Of a stretch of 64,000 nucleotides of DNA, positions 16,706-25,768 are shown piece after piece. The stretch's first letter is position 1. The number at the start of each line of letters is the position of its first letter. The notes beneath the pieces were generated by a model. The model saw only the letters and a program-made list of their open reading frames with translations, was not told the origin of the DNA and did not search any database. The stretch is from Halococcus agarilyticus. GTDB lineage: Archaea; Halobacteriota; Halobacteria; Halobacteriales; Halococcaceae. The stretch is taken from assembly GCF_000334895.1 (NCBI RefSeq), contig NZ_BAFM01000009.1:1-64000 (forward strand), written 5' to 3'. A program made the position numbers and the translations under genes.

Positions 16706-17584
16706 ATGGAGATCGTCGTCTTCGGTGCCGGGAGCCTCGGCAGTCTCGTCGGCGGCCTGTGCGCTCGCGAGCACCGCGTAACCCTCGTCGGGCGCGATCC
16801 CCACATCCAGACAGTCCGCGAGGCGGGCCTTCACGTCGGCGGTGCGTTCGATCTCGCCGTTCATCCGGCCGCACGAACCGATCCGCCTCCGTCTGCCGAC
16901 CTCGCGCTGGTGACTGTCAAGGCGTTCGATACGGCTGACGCCGGCCGCACGCTCGCCGACCGTGATCTCGACGCCGTCTGCTCGCTCCAGAACGGCCTCG
17001 GCAATGAGGAAGCTCTCGCCACGCACCTCGACGGGGTTCTCGCGGGCACCTGTACCTACGGCGCGCGGTTCGTCGAACCGGGTCACGTCGAGTGCACCGG
17101 GATCGGCGAGATCGCGCTCGGCGCACCCGACGGCGGCAACTCGGCCCGTGCCGAGCGGGTCGGCCGCGCGCTCCGAGTGGCGGGCATCGAGACGGTCGTC
17201 GCCGACGACATGCCTCGACGGCTCTGGAAGAAACTCGCGATCAACGCGGGCATCAACCCCACGACCGCGCTCGCCCGGGTCGAAAACGGTGCACTCCGCG
17301 ACGATACACTCTCCGGCATCGCTCGCGAAGCCGCCCGCGAGACCGCTCGCGTCGCGCGCGAGCAGGGGATCGATCTCGGAGATGACGAAGCCGTCGCGGC
17401 GCTCGAAGCTGTCGTCGAGACCACGGCCGAGAACACCTCCTCGATGCTGCAGGACGTGCGTGCGGGCCGGCGAACGGAGATCGACGCGATCAGCGGGGCC
17501 GTCGTCGACCGCGCCAGTGGTCCCGTTCCGGTGAACCGGACGCTTGCCGGCCTGGTCGGCGCGTGGGAAGCCGGCGATCGGTAA
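16706..17584 (+). CDS. panE: 2-dehydropantoate 2-reductase (ketopantoate reductase)
   Basis: NADPH-dependent reduction of ketopantoate to pantoate for coenzyme A synthesis. The 292-residue protein has the dinucleotide-binding motif FGAGSLGSLVG (6-16), the LVTVKAFDT segment with the first catalytic Lys, QNGLGNEE, and RRLWKKLAINAGINPTTAL with the second conserved Lys followed by the expected Asn. Length matches the ApbA/PanE family (about 300). It follows the zinc-ribbon gene by 9 nt. Other 2-keto acids are possible substrates, as the family is broad. Confidence 0.87.
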   Translation: MEIVVFGAGSLGSLVGGLCAREHRVTLVGRDPHIQTVREAGLHVGGAFDLAVHPAARTDPPPSADLALVTVKAFDTADAGRTLADRDLDAVCSLQNGLGNEEALATHLDGVLAGTCTYGARFVEPGHVECTGIGEIALGAPDGGNSARAERVGRALRVAGIETVVADDMPRRLWKKLAINAGINPTTALARVENGALRDDTLSGIAREAARETARVAREQGIDLGDDEAVAALEAVVETTAENTSSMLQDVRAGRRTEIDAISGAVVDRASGPVPVNRTLAGLVGAWEAGDR

Positions 17585-17605
17585 CTCCGCTCGCCTCTCT
17601 CCTGT

Positions 17606-19069
17606 TCACTCGATGTAACCGAGGTCTTCGAGGCGCTGTTTCGCGTCGTCGCCCATCCCCGAGAGCACCGCGTCGTCCTCGACGTCGGTCCACGCCTCGC
17701 GGTCGGTCTCGAACTCACGGAGGGCGGTTTCGAGCGCCTCGATCACGGGATCGTCGGCCCCGAGCACGTTCTCGGTCTCGCCGGGGTCCTCGTCGAGCCG
17801 GTAGGCCTCGTCGGTGATCCGCTCGTTGTGGATGTACTTGCCCGCGGGTCGGCGGGCCGCCCGCATGCGGGAGTAGTATCGTGAATCCTTCGGGAGGTCG
17901 ATCCCCGCATCGCTCGCCTTTCCTTCGAGCTGGTTGAGTTCGACTACCGGCCGGTAGTACTCCACGAACGCGTTCGGCTCGTCGCGGAACCCCTCACCGA
18001 GCAGCGACCGCTCGGGATCGAGTGGGACGCCCCGCCCGTCGACGCCGGCGTGATCGAGCACGGTGTGATAGCAGTCGACGAGTTCGACCTGCTCGTCGTA
18101 CCGGCCCGGGTCGAGATCGGGGTGTTTGACCATCAACGGGACGTTCACGATCGGGTCGTACACGCCGAACTCGTGGCCGTAGAGGTCGTGTTCGCCGTGA
18201 AGCTCGCCGTGGTCCGCACAGACGATCACGAGGGTGTCCTCCCACTCGCCGTTCGCCCGCATCCAGCGGAACAGCCGGCCGAGCTGGTCGTCGACGTGGT
18301 GAATCTCGGCATCGTACAGTCCCCGGATCGCCTCCCACTCGTCGTCGTCGATGTCGCGTGCGCCGGCGTTGTACTCCTTCGAGTTCTGGCACACAGCAGT
18401 CGAATCGACGCCGGGCGCGAACTCCTCGCGGTGTTCGTCTGGCGGGTGGTAGGGAAGGTGGGCGTCCATCAGATTGATGAACGAAAAGTACGGCTCGTCG
18501 GTCCCGTCGATGAACTCGATGGTGCGATCGATCACCGCGGGCGTCTTCGAGTCCGCGCCGCCGCCGCTCGCGAGGTGTTCGTGGATCGCGTTGCCGACGC
18601 CGACGAGCCAGTCCGCGACCTGCCGGAGGCGCTCGCTGTCGTTCATCGTCTTCCACGCCCGCGCGAGCGGTCCCGAGAGGAACTCGCCGGGCATCACCTC
18701 GAAGAAGTTGTCTTGACTACTGAACCCGTCGGTGAGGTGGGTGTAGGGGGTGATCCACGCGTTCGAGGAGTAACACGCGCTCGCGTGGGTCGGGGAGAGC
18801 GACTCGGCGAGCGTGGTGGCGTCCTCGAGATACGGGTTCTCCTGGGTCGCGCCGTGATCGCCCGGATACAGCCCCGTGAACATCGAGGCGTGGACGGGGA
18901 GGGTCCACGGCGCGGGCGCGACCGCCTCCTCGAAGACGGCGGCCTCCGCCGCGAACCGTTCGAGCCCGGGCGTCGTCTCGCGGTCGTAGCCATAGCAGGA
19001 GAGGTGGTCCTTTCGGACTGTGTCCATGACGACGAACAGGACGTTCCGGTTCGACGCGCGATCGCTCAT
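17606..19069 (-). CDS. Sulfatase-family hydrolase (alkaline phosphatase superfamily)
   Basis: The 487-residue protein has the metal-binding N-terminus MDTVRKDHLSCYGYDRETTP and the C-terminal metal motif CADHGELHGEHDLYGHE. It also has the sulfatase signature region APWTLPVHASMFTGLYPGDHG. The residue that is Cys or Ser (the formylglycine precursor) in classical sulfatases is Thr here (T-L-P-V-H), so formylglycine formation is not expected. A phosphodiesterase, phosphotransferase or glycan-modifying role is possible. There is no signal peptide, so it is probably cytoplasmic. It is convergent with panE (21 bp apart). Confidence 0.82.
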   Translation of the reverse strand: MSDRASNRNVLFVVMDTVRKDHLSCYGYDRETTPGLERFAAEAAVFEEAVAPAPWTLPVHASMFTGLYPGDHGATQENPYLEDATTLAESLSPTHASACYSSNAWITPYTHLTDGFSSQDNFFEVMPGEFLSGPLARAWKTMNDSERLRQVADWLVGVGNAIHEHLASGGGADSKTPAVIDRTIEFIDGTDEPYFSFINLMDAHLPYHPPDEHREEFAPGVDSTAVCQNSKEYNAGARDIDDDEWEAIRGLYDAEIHHVDDQLGRLFRWMRANGEWEDTLVIVCADHGELHGEHDLYGHEFGVYDPIVNVPLMVKHPDLDPGRYDEQVELVDCYHTVLDHAGVDGRGVPLDPERSLLGEGFRDEPNAFVEYYRPVVELNQLEGKASDAGIDLPKDSRYYSRMRAARRPAGKYIHNERITDEAYRLDEDPGETENVLGADDPVIEALETALREFETDREAWTDVEDDAVLSGMGDDAKQRLEDLGYIE

Positions 19070-19229
19070 ACATACCCGTCGCCGTCCCCGCGCATAAATA
19101 CACGCCGTTCGCGCGCCGTCATCGGATGAGCGCGAGCGGTGTCACCGTGTCAACTACCTGCCGATCCTCTCTCCCGAGGACGACGCGGCACCCGCAAACA
19201 CGGGGCTTAACACGCCCTGTTGAGTATCG

Positions 19230-20948
19230 ATGGGTATGTTGGCACAGACGGTCGCGGCGACCGAGATCGATCTGCTCGTGGTGTTCATGATCGCCGCGGG
19301 CGTCGGCATCTTCGTCGCGAAGGTCGGTCGGTTCCCCTATACGATCGCGCTGCTGATCGCCGGGTTCGGGATCTCCGTCATTCAGACCGTCATCGGGGTC
19401 GATCTGTTCCCCTTCGAGCTCTCACACGACCTCATTCTCCTGGTGCTCCTCCCGCCGCTACTGTTCGAGGGCGCGGCGACGACCGAGATCGACTCGTTCC
19501 GGGCGAACCTCGTTCCGATCCTCGCGATGGCCGTCCCCGGGCTCGTGATATCGGTGCTCGCGCTCGGGTTCGTCGGGCAGTTCGCGTTCGGGTTCTCGAT
19601 CCTGCTCTCGCTGTTGTTCGCCGCGATGATCCTCCCGACCGACCCGGTAAGCGTGCTCGCGCTGTTCAAGGAGCTCGGGGCGCCCGAACGCCTCGCGACG
19701 CTGGTCGAGGGCGAGAGCCTGCTGAACGACGGCGTCGGCGTCGTCGTCTTCACGGCTCTATTGGCGCTCGCCGAGGAGTCCCAGCAGTCCGGCACGCCCG
19801 CTGCAGAGCTGCTGACACCATCGCGAATCGGCTCGACGGCGATCGACATCGGGATTTCGAGCGTCGGCGGGATGGTCGTCGGTCTCGTCGCCGGATACGC
19901 CGTCTACCGGGTGATGGCGAACCTCGACGAACACATGACCGAGATCGTGCTCACCCTCATTCTCACCTACGGGAGCTTCCTGCTGGCCGAACACTACTTC
20001 CACGTCTCGGGTGTAATCGCGACGGTGGTGGCGGGGCTGTTCATCGGCAACCGTGGGGCGGAGTACGCGATGAGTCCCCAGACCAAGCTCTCGGTGTTCA
20101 ACACGCTCGAGACGGCTGCGTTCATCGTCAACACCTTCATCTTCGTCGCGATCGGTGCGACCACGCCCGTCCAGAGCCTCGTCACCTACGCCGGCCCGAT
20201 CCTGATCGCGATCCCGCTCGTCCTCCTCGCACGCGCCATCGCGGTCTACCCGCTCACCGCGATCGCCAATCGGTTCGTGACCCGTGAGGTCCCCCGCAAC
20301 TACCAGCACGTGATGCTCTGGGGCGGGCTCCACGGCTCGATCCCGATCGCGCTCGTGCTCGGTCTCCCGGCGGAGTTCGCCCAACGCGCTCAGCTCAACG
20401 CGATGGTGTTCGGGGTCGCCGCGTTCAGTCTCGTGGTCCAGGGGCTCTCGATGGCCCAGCTGCTCGATCGGCTCGACATCGTGACCCAGTCGGACGACAA
20501 GCGCCTCTACGAACTCCTCACCGGCCGGGAACGCGCCACCGGCGCCGCGCTCGAGGCCGCCGAAGAGCTCCGCCAGCATGGCGACATCCCGAGCAACGTC
20601 TACGAGGATTTCACCGCGGAGTACGAACGCGAGCAGGAGGACCTCCACGAGGCGATCTCCCGGCTCATGCAGGACAACCCCGAGCTCCGGCGCGAGGAGC
20701 TGCTGGTCGGCGAGCGCCGGCTGCTCCAGCGCGAGAAGGGGGCGATCCAGGACGCGATGCGCGACGGCGTCATCGCCGACGACGTCGGCGATCGGCTGCT
20801 CGAAGAGGTCGATCTCAAGCTCGATCGGGTCAACGACGGCGAGAGCACCGTCGACGAGGGTGAGGAGGAGTACGAGGAGTTCTGGCGCACCCAGGCGAAC
20901 GAGTTCGGGCTCGACACCGAACCACGACGCGAGGGCGCGGACGACTAA
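19230..20948 (+). CDS. Na+/H+ antiporter, NhaP/CPA1 type
   Basis: Extrudes Na+ (or K+) in exchange for H+, central to ion balance in a hypersaline cell. The 572-residue protein has 12-13 hydrophobic segments up to about residue 415, with the CPA1 signatures ILPTDPVSVLALFKELG and GESLLNDGVGVV (the ND pair of the ion site), and WGGLHGSIPIALVLGLP. The last ~155 residues are a hydrophilic acidic C-terminal domain, probably regulatory, with coiled-coil character. A second ATG at 19236 is equally possible. GGCTTAACAC (about 19204-19213) serves as TATA element for either. Confidence 0.9.
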   Translation: MGMLAQTVAATEIDLLVVFMIAAGVGIFVAKVGRFPYTIALLIAGFGISVIQTVIGVDLFPFELSHDLILLVLLPPLLFEGAATTEIDSFRANLVPILAMAVPGLVISVLALGFVGQFAFGFSILLSLLFAAMILPTDPVSVLALFKELGAPERLATLVEGESLLNDGVGVVVFTALLALAEESQQSGTPAAELLTPSRIGSTAIDIGISSVGGMVVGLVAGYAVYRVMANLDEHMTEIVLTLILTYGSFLLAEHYFHVSGVIATVVAGLFIGNRGAEYAMSPQTKLSVFNTLETAAFIVNTFIFVAIGATTPVQSLVTYAGPILIAIPLVLLARAIAVYPLTAIANRFVTREVPRNYQHVMLWGGLHGSIPIALVLGLPAEFAQRAQLNAMVFGVAAFSLVVQGLSMAQLLDRLDIVTQSDDKRLYELLTGRERATGAALEAAEELRQHGDIPSNVYEDFTAEYEREQEDLHEAISRLMQDNPELRREELLVGERRLLQREKGAIQDAMRDGVIADDVGDRLLEEVDLKLDRVNDGESTVDEGEEEYEEFWRTQANEFGLDTEPRREGADD

Positions 20949-21043
20949 TCGAACGGCGCGTTTCTGGCTGTGGATGGCTCTCGGGCGTCAGGAAAACGGG
21001 CGCAAAACCGCCACCACCGACCGTGAGACGCTGCTCGCGCCTT

Positions 21044-21412
21044 TCAGAACGGGGCCTGCGGCCCTTCGTCGTCGTCACCGCCGCCCTCGCCGGGGAAGGA
21101 GGGGCTCATCCCGCCGCCGCCGAAGCCGGCGTCGCCCGCGCCGCCGCCGTCCATCCCGGTGTTGGCGTGAACCTGTTCGATCTCGGGGATCTCCTTGACC
21201 ATCCGGCTCTTAATCGCCTGGATCGTCATCGGCGAGATGCCACAGCCCGAGCAGGCACCGCCGAGCTGGACGGTGACCTCGCCCGACTCGCGGTCGAGGT
21301 CCTGGATCGCGGCGCTCCCGCCGTGCATCTGGATCTGAGGGAAGTTCCGGCGCAGGAAGTTCGAGATCTCCTCGCGCAGGTCGTCGTCGCTCCCCTGGGT
21401 TTCCGTGCTCAT
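21044..21412 (-). CDS. NifU C-terminal domain (Nfu-type) Fe-S protein
   Basis: Delivers or scaffolds 4Fe-4S clusters. The 122-residue protein consists of one Nfu domain with the CxxC motif in GGACSGCGISPMTIQ, preceded by MHGGSAAIQDL, and ends in a Gly-rich acidic tail (about 88-122) unusual for the family but common in haloarchaea. It is downstream of the DUF5783 gene on the same strand (31-bp gap). The main Fe-S assembly genes sufS/sufU lie about 20 kb away in this window. Confidence 0.9.
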   Translation of the reverse strand: MSTETQGSDDDLREEISNFLRRNFPQIQMHGGSAAIQDLDRESGEVTVQLGGACSGCGISPMTIQAIKSRMVKEIPEIEQVHANTGMDGGGAGDAGFGGGGMSPSFPGEGGGDDDEGPQAPF

Positions 21413-21443
21413 GATCGTACTCGTCGGTAGGGCGTCCCTCTTC

Positions 21444-21812
21444 TTAGGCCTTTGGTCCGCCCTCGTCGAGCCCGAACACCGCCGCGAGTTCGGCTTCGAG
21501 CGTGTCGACGTACTCCGCGAGAACGCCCTCCAGTTTCTCGTCGTCGACCACCACGCCGGTGACGCGCTCGGCAGGATCGTCGGGGAGTTCGATCCTGAAC
21601 CCTTCCTCACTATGTCCGTCGTCTTCGCCGCTCTCGTCGGCTTCGTCGTAGAACGGTTCGCTCTCGTTCAGGATCTGCTGGTCGATGGCGTGGATCAGTT
21701 CGGAGTCGTAGCGCTCGCCCATCGCCTCGAAGGCGTTCCGGTAGGCCGTCTGGAGTTCGGGGAAGTAGTGCTCGTACTTGTCCTCGAACTTCGCGGGGCT
21801 GAACTCGGTCAT
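21444..21812 (-). CDS. DUF5783 family protein
   Basis: A 122-residue acidic soluble protein starting FSPAKFEDKYEHYFPELQTAYRNAF, a sequence I associate with a conserved haloarchaeal family of unknown function that usually precedes the NifU-domain gene. No catalytic motif or membrane segment is visible. It is probably co-transcribed with the Nfu gene downstream, which suggests a link to Fe-S metabolism, but that is inference only. Confidence 0.8.
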   Translation of the reverse strand: MTEFSPAKFEDKYEHYFPELQTAYRNAFEAMGERYDSELIHAIDQQILNESEPFYDEADESGEDDGHSEEGFRIELPDDPAERVTGVVVDDEKLEGVLAEYVDTLEAELAAVFGLDEGGPKA

Positions 21813-21940
21813 GATCGGCCCGTCGGGCGGGACGGACTAAAGCGGGACGATCGGTGCGCTGGGTCGGAAGCGCGTTCGACGACTCACGCCGACGCCTGCC
21901 GTTCCGCAATCGGTTTGTGGCCCGTGACTGAACGATCGGT

Positions 21941-23032
21941 ATGGATCCGCGCGTCAGCGACCACGCCGACGTCCTCGTCGAACACTGCTGTGATGTGACC
22001 GCCGACGACAACGTTCTCGTCCGTGCCCCGCCGGCCGCCGAGGACCTCGTGGTCGCGCTCTACGAACGCCTCGGCGAGCGCGGCGCGCGACCCGCCCTCC
22101 ACTGGGGCAGCGCACGGGCCGGGCGGGCGTACGCGAGGGCGATGGATCCCGAGGAGTACCGCACCGCCGATCACACGCTCGCCGAGATGAAAGCAACCGA
22201 TATCGTGTTCATGATCGGCGGGTCGCGAAACACCGCCGAGACCAGCGACGTCGCCCCCGAGATGAGCGCGGCGCGGGGCCGGGCCCGCGAGCCCATCCTG
22301 AAGGAGCGCCTCGACACCCAGTGGGTCATCACCCAGCACCCCACCGCGGGCAACGCCCAGAAGGCCGAGATGAGTACTGAAGGATACGAGGCGTTCGTCT
22401 ACCGTGCGGTGAACAAGGACTGGGACGAACAGCGCGAGCACCAGGCACAGCTCGTCGACCTCCTCGATCCCGCGAGCGAGGTCCGCATCGTGAGCGGCGA
22501 CACAACCGACGTCACGATGTCGGTCGACGGGATGGACGCCATCAACGACGATGGCGAGATGAACATGCCCGGTGGCGAGGTGTTCACCGCCCCCGTGCCC
22601 GACTCGGTCGATGGCGAGGTCCTCTTCGACAAGCCCCTCCTCCGGAGCGGCCGGGAGATCGAGGACGCCTTCCTCCGGTTCGAGGACGGCGAGGTGGTCG
22701 AGCACAGCGCCGAGCAAAACGAGGAACTGCTCACCGCGATCCTCGACACGGACGAGGGCGCGCGCCGGCTCGGCGAGCTCGGCATCGGGATGAACCGCGA
22801 CATCGACCGGTTCACGTACAACATGCTGTTCGACGAGAAGATGGGCGACACCGTTCACATGGCTGTCGGGGACGCCATCGGCGAGTGCGTCCCCGAGGAC
22901 GCCGAGAAAAACGAGAGCGCCCAGCACGTCGACATGATCGTGGACATGGCCGAAGACTCCCGGATCGAGATCGACGGCGAGGTGATCCAGCGCAACGGTA
23001 CGTTCCGCTTCGAGGACGGTTTCGAGACGTAG
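21941..23032 (+). CDS. M29-family aminopeptidase, copy 1
   Basis: Cytoplasmic metallo-aminopeptidase of the AmpS/AmpT/PepS type that trims N-terminal residues of peptides with two metal ions. The 363-residue protein has the expected ligands: E213 in GGEVFTAP, E279 in RRLGELGIG, H306 in MGDTVHMAVG, and the H329-x-D331 pair in QHVDMIVD. The spacing of 66 residues between the two Glu is the same as in thermophilic AmpT. It is the first of three tandem paralogues on the plus strand. Substrate preference cannot be inferred. Confidence 0.92.
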   Translation: MDPRVSDHADVLVEHCCDVTADDNVLVRAPPAAEDLVVALYERLGERGARPALHWGSARAGRAYARAMDPEEYRTADHTLAEMKATDIVFMIGGSRNTAETSDVAPEMSAARGRAREPILKERLDTQWVITQHPTAGNAQKAEMSTEGYEAFVYRAVNKDWDEQREHQAQLVDLLDPASEVRIVSGDTTDVTMSVDGMDAINDDGEMNMPGGEVFTAPVPDSVDGEVLFDKPLLRSGREIEDAFLRFEDGEVVEHSAEQNEELLTAILDTDEGARRLGELGIGMNRDIDRFTYNMLFDEKMGDTVHMAVGDAIGECVPEDAEKNESAQHVDMIVDMAEDSRIEIDGEVIQRNGTFRFEDGFET

Positions 23033-23131
23033 CGCCCGTCGTTTTTGGCGCAGATTTTTGCGAGGCCCGAGCGGAGCGAGGGCGAGCAAAAAGGTGCGAC
23101 TGGTACGTTCCGCTTCGAGGACGGTTTCGAG
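22997..23131 (+). repeat. 30-bp direct repeat left by aminopeptidase duplication
   Basis: The last coding stretch of copy 1 (22997-23026, encoding GTFRFEDGFE) recurs without mismatch at 23102-23131, 105 bp further on, in the spacer before copy 2. It is followed by noncoding sequence. The spacer therefore contains the tail of a lost or converted aminopeptidase copy. A short repeat-family-2-like stretch (TTTTTGCGAGG...GCAAAAAGG, about 23052-23094) lies between the two. Confidence 0.85.
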
Positions 23132-23220
23132 GATCCGGCGACCGACACCAAAATCGACAACCAAAAAACAGAAGCGATGTTCTGGAAATCGTTATCCGGC
23201 ACCCGATCGACGCACGGGGT

Positions 23221-24312
23221 ATGGACCCTCGCATCCACGACCACGCCGAGGTCATCGTCGAGCACTCCACGAGCATCGAGCCTGACGACGCCGTCTCGAT
23301 CACCGCCCCGCCGGCCGCGGAGGACCTCGTGATCGCGCTCTACGAGAAGCTCGGCGAGCGTGGCGCGAACCCCTCGACCACGATGAGCAGCAGCCGCGCC
23401 AGGCGGGCGTTCATGCGCGCGAGCGAGCCCGACGACTTCGAGCTTCCGGCCCAGTCGATGGCCGCGGTTGAGGCCGCGGACGTGTTCATCCAGATCCGAG
23501 CGGCGACGAACACCCACGAGACGGGCGACGTCGCACCCGAGAAGAACGCCGCCTACGGGGCCGCGATGAAACCCCTCAGCGACGAAGTGATGGACAAGCG
23601 CTGGTGTGGCACCCAGTTTCCCACACACGGCAACGCCCAGGACGCCGAGATGAGCTCCGAAGGATACGAGGCGTTCGTCTACGACGCGGTGCTCAAAGAC
23701 TGGGACGCCCAGCGCGAGCACCAAGAACAGCTAGTCGAGATCCTCGACCCCGCGAGCGAGGTCCACATCGTGAGCGGCGACACCACCGACCTCCGGCTGA
23801 GCGTCGACGGCATGGTCACCCAGAACGACTACGGCGAGAACAACCTGCCCGGCGGGGAGGTGTTCACCGCTCCCGTCCCCGACAGCGTGGAGGGCGAGGT
23901 GCTGTTCGACAAACCGGTGATGGCACAGGGCCGTGAGGTCAACGGCGTCTCGCTCCGATTCGAGGGCGGCGAGGTGGTCGAGCACAGCGCCGAAAGGAAC
24001 GAAGACGTGCTCACTGCGATCCTCGACACCGACGAGGGCGCACGCCGCCTCGGCGAGTTGGGGATCGGGATGAACCGCGACATCACGCAGTTCACGTACA
24101 ACATGCTGTTCGACGAGAAGATGGGGGACACCGTCCACCTCGCGGTCGGGCGAGCCTACGAAGAGACCGTTGGCGAGGACCGTGAGCGAAACGAGAGCGC
24201 GATGCACCAGGACATGATCGTGGACATGAGCGAGGACTCCCGGATCGAGGTCGACGGCGAGGTGATTCAGCGCGACGGAACCTTCCGGTTCGAGGACGGC
24301 TTCGAAGAGTAG
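23221..24312 (+). CDS. M29-family aminopeptidase, copy 2
   Basis: Second of three tandem paralogues, 363 residues. It keeps all metal ligands seen in copy 1: Glu in GGEVFTAP, Glu in RRLGELGIG, His in MGDTVHLAVG, and the H-x-D pair in MHQDMIVD. It differs mainly in the N-terminal substrate-binding half (SSSRARRAFMRASEPDDFELPAQ), which suggests different peptide preference. The ATG at 23221 is preceded by a TATA-like CGTTATCC (about 23189-23196). The frame is open further upstream, but that region includes the duplicated tail of copy 1 and is not part of the protein. Confidence 0.92.
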   Translation: MDPRIHDHAEVIVEHSTSIEPDDAVSITAPPAAEDLVIALYEKLGERGANPSTTMSSSRARRAFMRASEPDDFELPAQSMAAVEAADVFIQIRAATNTHETGDVAPEKNAAYGAAMKPLSDEVMDKRWCGTQFPTHGNAQDAEMSSEGYEAFVYDAVLKDWDAQREHQEQLVEILDPASEVHIVSGDTTDLRLSVDGMVTQNDYGENNLPGGEVFTAPVPDSVEGEVLFDKPVMAQGREVNGVSLRFEGGEVVEHSAERNEDVLTAILDTDEGARRLGELGIGMNRDITQFTYNMLFDEKMGDTVHLAVGRAYEETVGEDRERNESAMHQDMIVDMSEDSRIEVDGEVIQRDGTFRFEDGFEE

Positions 24313-24430
24313 CGTTTCGTCGGATTCCGTTGTAAGGGCCCGTAGCGGGATCAACGGGTCAGCCGATGGGATGTTTTTACGAATACCCTGCTTGGGACGC
24401 GCCGTACCGGAACCCGCCGCTCACGCGACT

Positions 24431-24540
24431 CAAATGAGGGCCGCAGGCCACTCCCTCCCCAACCGATTCGCTCGGTCACTTCGTTCCTTCGCTCATCCCT
24501 CGCACGAGTCGTGCGCACCGCGCACTCCCGCGCGCCAACC
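24431..24540 (+). repeat. Dispersed repeat family 1, copy A
   Basis: The core begins CAAATGAG, then GCAGGCCACTCCCTCCCC, a run of CGCT/TTCG-rich short palindromes, and ends CTCATCCCTCGCACGAGTCG...CTCCCGCGCGCCA. Related copies lie at 34092, 38091, 45103 (inverted) and 54831. The whole 350-bp gap 24313-24663 between aminopeptidase genes holds this element and the promoter of copy 3, and I see no gene in it. Confidence 0.8.
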
Positions 24541-24663
24541 CGCTTCCGCCGCAACCGCACCGACGCTGTTTGTCGCTCGGTTTCGACGACGGCTTTGTCC
24601 TGAGTCCCCGTGGCAAAAGTTGCGTTTCGAAACTGGTTTGGACGACCCAGCGGGTGAGTGAGT

Positions 24664-25764
24664 ATGGACCCCCGCATCCGCGAGCACGCCCATCTGATCG
24701 CCGAGGCCGTCGATCTCTCGGCGGGCGACGAGTTCGTCATCAAGTCCGAACCACCGGCCGACGACCTCGTGACTGCGCTGTACGAGATCGCCGGCGAGCG
24801 CGGCGCACACCCGCTCGCGGTGCGCACGAACCGAAGCGGCCGGGCGATCCGGGCGTACCTCCGGGCGGCCGACGAGGCCGACGTCGAGTTCGAGACGCCG
24901 GGCCACCAGCAGGCGTTGATCGAGGCAGCCGACTGCCACGCCATCATCCGCGCCCACCAGAACGTGACCGAGCTCGGCGACGTCGACAGCGAGACGAACG
25001 CCGCCTACGAGAGCGCCCACAGCCCGATCCTCGACGAGCGCCTCGGCGACCGCTGGACACTGACCCAACACCCCGCGCCCGCGAACGCCCAGCTCGCCGA
25101 GATGAGCACCGAGGCCTACGAGAACTTCGTCTACGACGCCGTTCTGAAGGACTGGGACGAGCAGGACGGGTTTCAGGCACAGATGGTCGAAATCCTCGAC
25201 CCCGCCGATGAGGTCCGGATCGTCTCGGGCGAGGGGACTGACGTGACGATGTCGGTCGCCGGCAACCACACCATCAACGACACGAACACCAACAACCTGC
25301 CTGGCGGCGAGGTGTTCACCGCCCCCCAGCCGGACAGCGTGGAGGGCGAGGTCCACTTCGACAAGCCGGTGTACCGCCGCGGTAGCGAGATCACCGATGT
25401 CCGACTGAGCTTCGAGGACGGCGAAGTGGTCGAACACAGCGCCGAAAAGAACGAGGACCTCCTGACGTCGATCCTCGACACCGACGAGGGCGCGCGCCGG
25501 CTCGGCGAGCTCGGCATCGGGATGAATCGCGACATCACCGAGTTCACGTACAACATGCTGTTCGACGAGAAGATGGGCGACACCGTCCACATGGCGGTCG
25601 GACGGGCCTACGAAGCGAACGTCGGCGAGGACAACGAACAGAACGGGAGCGCCCAGCACGTCGACATGATCGTGGACATGGGCGAGGATTCGCGGATCGA
25701 GGTCGACGGCGAGGTGGTCCAACGGAACGGCACCTTCCGGTTCGAGGACGACTTCGACGAATAG
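24664..25764 (+). CDS. M29-family aminopeptidase, copy 3
   Basis: Third tandem paralogue, 366 residues, with the same metal ligands (Glu in GGEVFTAP, Glu in RRLGELGIG, His in MGDTVHMAVG, H-x-D in QHVDMIVD). Its N-terminal half is the most divergent of the three (VRTNRSGRAIRAYLRAADEADVEFETPG). The ATG at 24664 aligns with the MDPR start of the other copies; a GTG two codons upstream is possible. It ends 4 bp before the convergent SDR gene. Confidence 0.92.
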   Translation: MDPRIREHAHLIAEAVDLSAGDEFVIKSEPPADDLVTALYEIAGERGAHPLAVRTNRSGRAIRAYLRAADEADVEFETPGHQQALIEAADCHAIIRAHQNVTELGDVDSETNAAYESAHSPILDERLGDRWTLTQHPAPANAQLAEMSTEAYENFVYDAVLKDWDEQDGFQAQMVEILDPADEVRIVSGEGTDVTMSVAGNHTINDTNTNNLPGGEVFTAPQPDSVEGEVHFDKPVYRRGSEITDVRLSFEDGEVVEHSAEKNEDLLTSILDTDEGARRLGELGIGMNRDITEFTYNMLFDEKMGDTVHMAVGRAYEANVGEDNEQNGSAQHVDMIVDMGEDSRIEVDGEVVQRNGTFRFEDDFDE

Positions 25765-25768
25765 CGGC

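Noticed and set aside
21044-21610. Longer NifU-like protein starting at 21610
   Set aside because: The extra N-terminal part overlaps the DUF5783 gene in another frame and is not Nfu-like; the ATG at 21412 starts the conserved domain.
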